Positions 21,567 to 31,782 of a stretch of DNA of 32,073 bases are shown here, piece after piece. Positions within the stretch are counted from its first letter, which is position 1. The number at the start of each line of letters is the position of its first letter. The position numbers were made by a program, and so were the translations under genes. The notes under the pieces are model-generated. The model was not told the origin of the DNA, did no database searches, and saw only the letters and a list, made by a program, of their open reading frames with translations. The DNA is from Bigelowiella natans CCMP2755 (Eukaryota > Cercozoa > Chlorarachniophyceae), in NCBI GenBank assembly GCA_000320545.1, contig ADNK01000212.1:1-32073 (forward strand), given 5' to 3'.

Positions 21567-22964
21567 ATGGCATGGAGGCAGCAGAGGCGTGCACGAAAAC
21601 AGGACAACCGCTCTGCGACGAATGCCGTTCGAGCATCTCCGTGGGCCTCTGGCCAGGTGAAGAATGACCAGTTTCTGGACGTCACAGACGTGCGGGTGCA
21701 GCTGGCAAGGATCAGCGAGCAGAAAAAGCGTCTCAAAAAGCAAAAACAACCCCGCCGCCGTCCTTCTAGCAGAAACCACCCACCACGTACAGCTCCAGAA
21801 ACTGCTAGCGACGAGGGGATACGGGAAAATCGCAACGGGATGACAAACTTAGCAGGGTCGCCGCGGCCTCCTACAATTGAAGAGAGCGTGGCTAATGAGG
21901 ATCCGGACGAATCGTCCTTTGTGGGAGCTGTGCATTCCCCTGAAAAGGAAGAAGAAACAGAGCATGAGAGGAGTGATTTGAAGACGAAACCGGACGGAGC
22001 TCCGGCTAGGCGTCGTCGGCGAACAAGGCCAAACCATTTTGTCTGTGTAAGAATAGCCGGAAAGGAGGTTGTGGACTCGCTCGTTAAGATTCAAAGAAGC
22101 CTCGTCGAGATCCAGGCGAATGCAAAGGACCTCATGATCGACCCTGTCGGATTTCATATCACGTTAATCTTGTTGCACGTCGAGAGCCCGTTTGAGATGC
22201 AGAAGCTAAAAGAGGCACTGGAGCGTGCTGGTCAAATCGTGAGGGACGATGTCCTATACAGCCAGCCCCTACAGCTATCGGTCAGAGGTTTCGACACATT
22301 TGGAAATAATCGCGTATTGTACGCCGGAATAGAGTATGGAAAAGAGCTGCTCAAGGAGGTGCGAAATACAATCGTCCAGGAGATACGCGAAGCCGGATGC
22401 GAGGAGCTCTTGGTCAACGAAGGCCAATCCTTTGTGCCGCACATCACGCTGGCGAAGAAGAGAAAAGGGTCTTCCTCTTCTCTCCAGCTGGTAGAGAAGC
22501 TATTGGAGGATCCATCCACGTCCTCCTCCTCCTCCTCCTCGTCATTGTCGTCATTGTCGTCGGAGCCATTAGGCTATCAGGACTGCCACAAAATGTATTT
22601 GTGTCCGATCGGAAGCAGCAAACCTGGAGAGTTCTATGCCATCGAGGCTGAGTGCAGCTTGCTTTCAATAGCTCACGATCCGCAATCCGATGCTGCTGCA
22701 ACACCCTCCATAGAAAGTGGCCCACGACAGAAACAAGCACGGCAGCATTCGGAGAAGACCATTTCCAATAACAGAAGGAAATGTGGTGATGGACAGCAGC
22801 GATCGTCACAACAACCATCCAGGCGTACCAACGCAAGGCAACTAAAGAAGACATTGGACATGGCGGTGAGGCAAGGTAAAGAACGGCGCGCGATCCAAGT
22901 GCGGAATAGGCGAAGGACTAGGATGCCTTATGCAGACCTCAAGCAACGTGACGAGGCCTTCTAG
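21567..22964 (+). CDS. 2H phosphoesterase, AKAP7/ASCC1-like
   Basis: This is an uninterrupted ORF of 465 codons, unusual here because nearly all neighbours are split. 2H enzymes hydrolyse or form 2',5'- or cyclic phosphodiester bonds using two HxT/S motifs. Here H197-I-T199 lies in GFHITLILLHV and H292-I-T294 in FVPHITLAKK, about 95 residues apart, as expected for one catalytic domain. Between them are PLQLSVRGFDTFGNNRVLYA and a helix-rich stretch. The domain (about residues 150-375) resembles the AKAP7 nuclear-localisation/2'5'-ligase-like group. Residues 1-150 are basic and disordered with a nuclear-type patch, PARRRRRTRP. The C-terminal 90 residues are also basic. A Ser-rich insert after motif 2 is encoded by a TCC repeat. 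The ATG at 21567 is the first in frame; the 5S gene lies 245 bp upstream on the same strand. An intronless copy could be a retrogene. Confidence 0.85.
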   Translation: MAWRQQRRARKQDNRSATNAVRASPWASGQVKNDQFLDVTDVRVQLARISEQKKRLKKQKQPRRRPSSRNHPPRTAPETASDEGIRENRNGMTNLAGSPRPPTIEESVANEDPDESSFVGAVHSPEKEEETEHERSDLKTKPDGAPARRRRRTRPNHFVCVRIAGKEVVDSLVKIQRSLVEIQANAKDLMIDPVGFHITLILLHVESPFEMQKLKEALERAGQIVRDDVLYSQPLQLSVRGFDTFGNNRVLYAGIEYGKELLKEVRNTIVQEIREAGCEELLVNEGQSFVPHITLAKKRKGSSSSLQLVEKLLEDPSTSSSSSSSSLSSLSSEPLGYQDCHKMYLCPIGSSKPGEFYAIEAECSLLSIAHDPQSDAAATPSIESGPRQKQARQHSEKTISNNRRKCGDGQQRSSQQPSRRTNARQLKKTLDMAVRQGKERRAIQVRNRRRTRMPYADLKQRDEAF

Positions 22965-23429
22965 CAGAGGCGCGCGCAGCGCACTGTACGTTACGTTATG
23001 TACTCTTCGAATGTCACTATTTTTATGTATATACTGTACGATGAACCAATATTGAAACTTTGCATATGTAGCGGGCGTCGTCACTATACAGAACAGTCGA
23101 TACGATATAGATCCTTCTTGTGTGTGCGCGTGCGCGCGCGAATGCTGACGCGCAACGCATGACCAGCTTACGTACTGTCCATTGTCGGTTTGCGTACGTA
23201 AAGCAGAGAATCAGTAATGGAGATGGGCTAATAGGATTCCGTAATATATTACGATCGCGTACGACGCTATTCACACGGCGCTCGCACAACATATAGTGTT
23301 CAACGCACCACCACAAAATGCAATTTATATCACGGCTGGAGCAGTCACATATCATCTTCGTTCCTGCTTCGCGATTTAAAAAGAGAAAAAGGTGCGACTT
23401 TCAATAGATCTAATAAATGATTTTCGACG
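22965..23429. other. Short convergent spacer
   Basis: This is the 3'-to-3' gap between the 2H phosphoesterase gene (+) and the aspartic-protease-like gene (-). It is AT-rich with short TACG-type palindromic words. I see no gene. Confidence 0.4.
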
Positions 23430-23603
23430 TCATAAACCTGCATTCTCGAGCTCCTCTGCCCCAGCCATCTGTTCTATGCTATGAGACAGTCCAATCATAC
23501 TATTACTCGCAGTGGAGGTGCGGAAGCTGACTAGCGAGCTGCCGCCGCCATTATTCCTTTCATCTTTCCCAGCAACAGTTGCCTTTGTCTCGCTTATCTG
23601 ATC

Positions 23604-23652
<49 letters not shown>

Positions 23653-24707
23653 ACACATTTTGTTACATCTTCAAGCCATCTCTAGAGTACGAGCTTGCTA
23701 CGCATGCAGTATGCGAATAAAGCGACCGCCCCACCTTATGGTCCCCCCCCCCGTCTCTCACTAGCATTGAGGTCGGGGTTATCAGCTCCGAAGTGCTCTT
23801 GTAGTCCTCGAGGCCCACGCTCAAATTCTTCTCGTCCGACACAGATCGGGAGTCAGTCGAAGGGGGGAGAGGAGGGGCAGCGTCGCTTATACCCCCCCCT
23901 CCTTCACTGCTTTCCTGCCGGGCCTCCTCGACGGGAACCACAGCGTTGCGCACTCGTTTTGACAGCTGCTCGTGGCAAAAGTTCAGACCGACTTCCACCG
24001 CGACGAATATGATTATGAACGCGGCCGCCAGTGAGTGGAAGACCGTGCGGAACTCGCACGTCTTGTCGCTCTCGTTGAGTTCCAAGAAGAAATAATCGGA
24101 GCAATTCGGGTCGGTGCACGTGTTGTCCGCGTGGCGAGTCTGAGCGGCGGCAGCGGCGGCGGCGGCGCGCAAAAGGAGGTGTTGTTATGCGTTGCATTGC
24201 CGCGCGAGGAGACGAGGGTGGGGGACGATTTAGGGTTAGGGATAGCTGTTGTTGTGCGTGCGTGTTACGGACCTGCATGCCTTTGCATGGAACTACACTC
24301 TTGCACTGCACATTCTCACCCTGAGAGATTTCGTCATACATATCTACAACCAGAAGGGGGGGGGGGGGGGAGAAGAAGAAGGAGGGCATTCGAGAGGAGG
24401 TTGAAGAGGAGGAGGAGGAAGAGGAGGAGGAGGGGAAGAGGGGGAGGAGGAAGAGGAACAAAGATTAGAAATCAGATATTGCATCCACTGAGACATATCA
24501 TCACACCAGGCAGTCGCCGAACCCTTCCCATTCTCTGCATCTCTAGCTCCCCCTCCTCCTCGTGATATCGTTCTATCCGTGTATTATGCGTGCTGATTTC
24601 AAATCAAGGTAGTTGACCGATGACGCCGTCAGCATTCGTGAGCCTCTGTGCGAGCCCTAAACGTGCTCTTTCGCCGTCCAAGACGACGTAGAGACTCCTG
24701 CTCATGG

Positions 24708-24779
<72 letters not shown>

Positions 24780-24945
24780 CACATATTCCAAAACCTAAGA
24801 GCACGAATGCCTATAACAATGGGGCCGAAATCGCCGTTGACGTCCGAACGGGAGCTTTCAGTTAAGCAAACCCTGAGAAGCAAATAGACGACATAAATTC
24901 GTTGTAATGTACGTGGCAAACGTGCAAAAAATTTCTCTCTCTCCC

Positions 24946-24995
<50 letters not shown>

Positions 24996-26388
24996 TCTGT
25001 GTGTGTGTGTGTGCGCGCGCGCGTGTGTGGCACTACTCGCGATCATAGGTGGCAGTGCTGTTGTTGGCCAGCTCCTCGAACGTTTCAGAGCCTACCTTTT
25101 CCATGAGAAGGTCTGAGCAGCACAGCACACACACAAACACACACACACACAACGCGAACAACGATTACGATAGAGAGCCGCACACGCACGCACCTCCTCG
25201 GGTGGCAATTCGCCCGAGAAATAAACCCGTCGATTGCGCATGCGTGCATACTACGTGGGCTAGATTTCCATGCTGCAGCACGTAGTAACAACGCCACTGC
25301 TTTTTAAAAAAATCTATGAAACTGACCCACCAGAAAGGTCAAGATGCAGGGTCCTTGCCTTCTTACTCTGCTGGCTTGGAGCATCACCACCACGATCACC
25401 GCCGCCGCCATTATCGTTAGATGACAACGGTGGCGGCTTCAGGGTGAGGGAGAGGTGCGGAAGTCTGGGGAACATCCCAGCCCGGAGTCGGCAGGGAAGT
25501 TGGTGCTGCCTGTTGTGCGTTCCGACGCGACACTTCAGAGGCAACCTGCGCGTATTAGTCACAGCAGTGTGGCGGCTTTTTTATCTCATCTGTCAGATGC
25601 GGCGTATGGTGTTTGTCGGGGGGAGAGGAGAGGCCGCGCTTTTAGCCGTGAGGGTGTCAAGGAGCAAACGTGTTTTCAGACATAAAAAAGGAAAAAGATG
25701 AAATCGAAGAAAGGGCGGAAGCGTGTGCCGTCCGCACAGCTATATCTCGCTCAGGTTACTCTTGGTGCGAGCAGAGAACGGCATCGACGATCCTGTATCT
25801 ACATCACTACCATGCTGCGACGATCTTGAAGATCGGGGCAGGGAGGGTAAGGCACGTACTGCGGGTGTCAATCACGGCTCTTATCTCCGAAGAAACCCCC
25901 TCCGTTGTGCGCTTCACATCAGACATCTGCGCGCCACACACGCTTGCCTCTTCCACGATGAACTCAATATGCGACGTAACTGGGTTGCGACGCAATTCCG
26001 TCCATGCTAGATACGGCTCAAACGTCTTATCGATCCCCCCGATGTGTACCTGAGAGGGCTTCCTGGACACCTGCGCGCATTCAGGGAGCGGTCACGCGAG
26101 AAGAAGAAAGAGGAGGAGGAGGAGGCGGAGGAGGGGGAGGAGAGGAAGGCCAAGCTTCTGGCCCATTTTCACCCACACAGCCTCATCATCCATATAACCA
26201 TCACCATCATCATCATCATCATCATCGTCGTCGTCGTCATCATCGTCATCGCTACCCCCCTCCCTCCCCACCGTCGCTGAACTAGATTACGCACCGGCGG
26301 AGGCGGGTAGAGTTCCAGCGCGATGACCCGCTCATCTGTATTATTTTTTATTGGTGTGTGTTATAAACGGCGGAACCAGCGAGGCGAT

Positions 26389-26435
<47 letters not shown>

Positions 26436-27099
26436 AATGATGACGCGGGAAAAGGGGGGGGGGGGATAGCAGCCCGGGGCGCTTTTCTCGAGTGTGCGCG
26501 CAGCTGGATGTTATTATTGCTGATGTTGTTGTTGTAGTCGTCATCGTCGTGACCTGTGTCGGAGCAAGATACGACCTCCCCGCCTCTCCGCCTTCCGGCG
26601 CGAGCGACATTCGGTGCAAAGACGACGGGGAGAGGGCAATCTCGTCGGACGAGTTGGCGGCGTTAGAGTCACCGAAGCACTGTCGGTCCATGCAGATGGA
26701 GCTTCGCCGCGGCGGATACCAACACAGATAAAGGTAGTAAGTCCGTACAAGAAGGAAGAGAGGAGGACGGAGTGCGAGGGAGAAGGGCAGAGAGAGAGAG
26801 AGAGTAGAACATCAGGATGGTGGTGGCATTGGTAGCTAGTATTATTAGTAGTACTAGGAGGAGGAGGAGGAGGAGGAGGAGGAGGAGGGTAGAAGTGATA
26901 GTTGTTGCAAATACACAGTCGATGCTTGCCGGTTGGAGTAGAAGGTCAAGCTCTGTTCTGGCGAAAAGCACGGGTACGTTGCCCTAGTTGCGAGGTGAAA
27001 TTGAGGGGAGTTAAGATCAAAGGTAGCAGACGCAGCTGGGAGCAGCGGTGGTGGCAACTAGCAACAACCAGTTATCGGAGTACACATTCTGCAATACTG

Positions 27100-27137
<38 letters not shown>

Positions 27138-27522
27138 GCTGCTGCTGCTACTACTACCGATTGCACGCCAGGGAGTTGTTGCTGAAGAGGAGCAGGCCAT
27201 TCGTGCTGGCGTCGAGAACCACATCGACCCGTTGGCGGGGAGTGCCGACATCCAGGGACACCAGATACTGGCGGAATCCAATCGAAGGCCGGACAAACAT
27301 GCGGTACTTCGCGAGAGGAATACGCGATGGCGGAGCAGGTTGCGGTGACGATGATGACGACGACGACGACGATGATGATGATGATGATGACGACGACGAC
27401 CGTGCTGCTGGCTGCTCTCCCAATATGCTGGAATAGCTGTTATGCCTGGGCTCATCTAAAGCGTCTACTAGATTTAAAATGACTATCGTCAGTAGCACTA
27501 GGAAAGACCCCATGGTGGTCAT
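23430..27522 (-). CDS. Pepsin-like (A1) aspartic protease homologue, membrane-anchored, both catalytic triplets altered
   Basis: Exons on the minus strand: 27522-27158, 26983-26915, 26701-26554, 26330-26295 (tentative), 26070-25811, 25545-about 25323, 25296-25194, 25112-25037, 24872-24795, 24697-24618, 24343-24273, 24139-23762, 23597-23430; about 685 residues. A signal peptide (MGSFLVLLTIVILNLVDA) and a poly-Ser run precede YLVSLDVGTPRQRVDVVLDA. There the usual D-T-G is D-A-S. The second site, IRAVIDTRSTCLTLPAPIF, has D-T-R instead of D-T-G. HIGGIDKTFEPYLAW, MFPRLPHLSLTLKP, VIGIRALRSLYVVLDGERAR and RLGLAQ follow family order, so the fold is secure. Cys pairs (CTDPNC) precede a transmembrane helix, FHSLAAAFIIIFVAVEVGL, and a roughly 150-residue Ser/Glu-rich tail. 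The flap tyrosine region is not recognisable; few residues lie between exons three and five. The 25323/25296 join implies a 26-nt intron or a frameshift. Confidence 0.82.
23609..23651. repeat. (TA)n microsatellite, last intron of the protease-like gene
   Basis: Pure TA tract of about 21 units close to the acceptor of the last exon on the minus strand. Confidence 0.9.
24711..24774. repeat. (TA)n(GA)n compound microsatellite, protease-like gene intron
   Basis: A TA tract runs into a GA tract between exons 24618-24697 and 24795-24872. Confidence 0.9.
24936..25027. repeat. (CT)n and (GT)n(GC)n tracts, protease-like gene intron
   Basis: A CT-rich tract of about 55 bases is followed by GT and GC dinucleotide runs, just 3' (on the minus strand) of exon 25037-25112. 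Confidence 0.85.
26391..26428. repeat. (GA)n microsatellite, protease-like gene intron
   Basis: Pure GA tract between exons 26554-26701 and 26295-26330. Confidence 0.85.
27099..27157. repeat. (TAC)n/(TGC)n repeat ending at a splice donor
   Basis: Read on the minus strand, the intron after exon 27158-27522 begins GTAGTAGTAGCAGCAG and continues as TAG units. The donor is therefore the first repeat unit, as at 1018 in RCL1. Confidence 0.85.
27343..27401. repeat. Coding GAC/GAT repeat (poly-Ser on the minus strand)
   Basis: GAC/GAT-type trinucleotides encode a run of about 18 serines just after the signal peptide of the protease-like protein. Confidence 0.85.
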
Positions 27523-28724
27523 CCCTGCAAATGTGCACCTGATGTAATGGTGAAGATGATCATGATCATGATCATGAGCGGGGGTAATGGGAACTAATTT
27601 ATGAATGCGATCTACAAGCTGCTCGTATATATTACTACTAGCGGCAGCCCGAGAATCGAAATGGCTACAGCCAAACTTCTCCGTCGTGTTGGCTATGGGT
27701 GATATCGATATCGCTGGCGTGTCGTACGTAGGCGAACGGGAGACGCCTGCAGCTTGGTTGAAACCTCCCAGTGCCCCCCCCCTATGTATGGTTTAATAAC
27801 AAAACGCGGTAAATTTAAAATGACCCTTGACAAATAGGACAACACATGCCACGCTTTCACGTTTGATCATCCAAGAAAACGAGAGGATTCTCGAGAATGG
27901 ATTGATTCATGAGGAGGGACGGATGATTGTACAACAAATCGGAATCTCGTGCACAGGTGCCAGCAGGTCCGAATCCTTCTCAAATTTATCTCTGTGCCCT
28001 GTTTTTGCCCTTTTGTTGATGAGAACCAACCATCAACCTGATGGGAATGCGCAGATCACCTGGATCGTGAAGCGTATTCGGGGGGAGGGAGATGCTTCGG
28101 AGAGATGGTCAGCGCCCGGTTCGCAATTCGGCAATCAGGGAGAATTCGCAATAGCGAAATGGACCATAATTTCATCTGAAAACATCCAAAATATACCGGA
28201 ATGATAATCTTCAAAGCTTCCTAAGATCCTTTTCCGAAGAAATATCTCAGCTCCGATCCCGGAGGAAGGAAGCTTTGCAATAAAAAACGGGTAATTTATT
28301 TTCTGCACGAAAAAAGTACAAAAAAGGCTGCTCTTTCCTCGTCGCTCGTGAGAAATCCCCTCAGTCTTACGAGGGATAATTTCCGGGAGACCTGGCCCAG
28401 AAGGAAGCTAGGAAGTCTGCCGACTGTAGGTGCAATTTAAGATAGGTGCGACAAGAAAAATGCGTTTTAATTTATGTCGCAGTGAACAAAACCAAGAGGA
28501 TTTCCTAGGATTTCGATGTTTTTCGCAGAGCACGTGGTTCGTTCTTGGGCTCCGGTTAGTTTCCACCCAGCTGGCCAGACGACAAGCTACCCCTGTGTGC
28601 CCCCTCCCCCAGTCACCACTGTGAGTTGAATTGAAGACATGCATGTGATTGGGAATCGATGGCGGAGAACTCTTGAAAATACTAACTGGGTCTTTTTGCG
28701 GTGGTGACAGGCGGGCGCGGCAAC
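27523..28724. other. Divergent spacer between protease-like and ABC transporter genes
   Basis: This 1.2-kb gap between two start codons should contain both promoters. It holds a 20-bp ATGATC-type perfect palindrome (27556-27575) and an 11-bp inverted repeat (28212-28222 with 28267-28277). The open frames at 27827-28204 and 28408-28644 show no domains. No gene is supported. Confidence 0.45.
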
Positions 28725-31700
28725 ATGGAGGTTAAAGGGGAGCCAGCCGACAAAAACAACTTCGATTTGGAAACAGGCGCGAAAAGGGGTGAAAAGTCGC
28801 GTAATCTCGGCGGAGTCCCGCTAAATCCGAGCTTCGTACAATGGATCACGTGGAGTTTTATGGAACCACTCTTAGAACAGGTGATATGAATTGACTGTAA
28901 GTGCACAACGCAACGCACGCACACTCTCTCACACACAAACACGAACGCACAGGGCCAGCAGCATACCCTACAAATGGACGACCTGCCCACGCTCGCGGCA
29001 GGCAACCAGTCAAGGAATCTGCACGAGCGTATTAGGGCGGGTTGGGCGGAGGAAGTGCGAGAGCGGGGGCTCCAGCATGCCTCGGTAGCGCGCGTCTTGG
29101 CTCGCATGTTTTGGAGAACAAACCTGAAGCTGACGGGCCTACTACTGCTAGAGATCGGCACACAAATCATGCAGGTGCTCTTGCTACGCTGGGTCCTTCT
29201 CTTCATCCAACAGGACAACGAGGGGGAAGTCCCCATCGGCAGTGTAGGCTATGGCTACGGTTACGCGGCGGCTCTTGGAGTTAGTGCGCTGATGATCGGG
29301 TGTATCCACCACCAGATATTCTATGGAGGAGTGCAGCAAGGCATCAACGTAAGAAGAAGAAGGGCGGGGAGGTTAGGAGGGGCGGACGAGAGACACTAAT
29401 GATTCATTGCAGCGGCAGTGAAAGCACTAACGGTTGCCGTTGTCGTCGCTTCCTCCTTTGTCTACCATCCCTTCGGTGCTGCTTCAGGTACGGGCAGGCG
29501 TGAGCTGCATGCTCTTTGAGAAGTCGCTACGCCTTGGGAACGCGGCAATGAAGGAGAACACGCAAGGCCGAGTGCTGAACCTTGTCACTACAGATGCGAT
29601 GCGCTTCATCGAAATGTTCAAATTCGTGAATTTCTTAGTCGCTGTGCCGCTGCTGGTAGTCGCCGTCGTAGGTCTAATGGTTTGGAACCTAGGCCCCGTC
29701 TCACTCGTCTCCATCCTTATTTTGCTCCTGTGGACCCCAGTACAGGTGCCAGCAAGGCTGAGTAGAGAAGAGAGGGGGAAGGGAAAGGGGGAGGGGGGGG
29801 GGGGGACTGCACAGCGTTATTTTTAAGGGTTGCAATCGAACGACAACATATACTACTCACTCCGTGCAGGTGTATTTCGCGCGAAGCTTTGCAACGGTAC
29901 GCCGCCGTGCCGTCCAGCACACGGATGTACGAATCAAGATGATCGGAGAGGCCTTGCACGCGGGAACAACGATGAAAATGTACTCCTGGGAGCAGCCGCT
30001 TGTCGATGCCTGTGACGCTGTGCGTGCCCACGAGCTCGGCGCAATCGCCGCAGCTGCGCGGCTCAAGAGCGTAAACCTGGGGATGTTTATTTGCTGCACA
30101 ACGGTCTGCATCGTTCCGACGCTACTGATTATTGTTTTCATCGAAGGGCGGTCGCTGACTGTCGCGGATGTGTTCACGCTTGTCGCCTTCTTCAACGTGC
30201 TGCGATTTCCGGTGTGTTGTTGCTCCTTCTTTTTGCTTTGACATGCGCTCTGATGATTCGAGCTGCCGCAAAACCTTATCCCTTATGAAGCATTTGTATG
30301 AATGGCGCGGGGGGGGGGGAGGGGGTTAAGCTGAAGATGTAGTGCGTGCCGTGTGTCATTGCTTCGCTTGATTGGCTCTCCAATCTCCCCATATTTAACT
30401 GAATGATAACCCCCCCCTCGCCACTTCCTTGTCCTTGGTGCGGTAGGTCGGCTTCGTGTTCCCGTTAACGCTGCAGCTGCTATCCGAGGCGTTGGTGTCG
30501 ATCGAGAGGATCAACGCCTTCCTCAGAGCTCCGGAGTGCCAGGGGTTGAACAGCTTCGCGAGGGCTTCCAGCGGTGAGAAGAAGGACGCCCTGGATGAGG
30601 ATACCACCATCGCCCTTGACGCCGGAAGTGTCGTAGAGACGGCAAATCTAGTGGGGGGCGGGGGCAGTCGCAGCGCGTTGATCGATGGCAGCAGCAGCGG
30701 CGTCGGAGTCGGTAATGGCGCTGCTGCTAGAACGGCGAATAAGAAGGGGCACGCGGCTCCTCCATCTGTAGGGAGCAGACTGAGCGGCGTGATCACAGGT
30801 TTGGGAAACATCGCCGAAGTCGTAGTAGAGGGACACCCATCATAAACATGGCGCTCATCACACTATCCATACCAAAACGCTCACATCGCCATCTTCACCT
30901 ACCAATTAATTAGAGGGAGACGAGAAGGGCGAGGGCGCTAGCACCGAAGTGCCCCCAAAGTCAATGTCATCACCGTCGGCGCCTAAAGAGCGGAGTAGCA
31001 AGGAATCTGTCGTTGCCACAGCTAACGCTAACGCTTATCCTATTCAGCTGACCAACGCCTCTTTCAGCTGGTATATCGCTGTAGTTGTAGCATACAGAGA
31101 AGAGAGAGAGAAGAAGGAGTAGAAGAAGAGGATTAGGGTTACCATCATCACCATCATCACCACCATCATCATCATTATTACCATCATCATCACTATCATC
31201 ATTACTATCATCAATATCACCATCCATTCACACGCCCAGCGACTCTTCGCGAGCGCGTGCCCCCGAGGTGGTGTGATGAGCATCCATCTCCCGCGGCCGC
31301 TTCACATATGATCTAATCTCACAGGGGCAGTGACGTGAGCTTCTCGCTCTCCCGCCTGAGCATGCGTCTCCGCTCGGGGAAGCTGTACGTCATCGCGGGT
31401 GGGATCGGTAGCGGCAAGAGCTCCTTCCTGCAGTCGCTGCTGGGAGAGATGTCGCTTGTGTGCGGGCATGCGAGGGTGACCGGCAGCGTGGCCTATGTGC
31501 CGCAGCGGCCGTGGATCTTCAGCGCCAGCGTCCGAGAGAACATCTTGTTCGGCTTGCCCTTCGAGAGCGAATGGTTTGTGTTGTTGTTGTTGCTGATACT
31601 GATGGCGTGATGGTGACGATGCTACTGCTGCTTGCTGCTTGCTGCTTGCTGCCGCCGCCCCCGCCCCCGCCCTCCACCTGCTCCTCTCGTGCATAGGAGA

Positions 31701-31737
31701 GCAAGCTGAAACATCATGTGGTGCGATGGGAAGAATC

Positions 31738-31782
<45 letters not shown>

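Noticed and set aside
21365-21835. Minus-strand 156-codon ORF
   Set aside because: Shadow of the 2H phosphoesterase 5' end and the region after the 5S gene; no motif.
24228-24245. Two TTAGGG units resembling telomere repeat
   Set aside because: Only two units, lying in an intron of the protease-like gene; no array.
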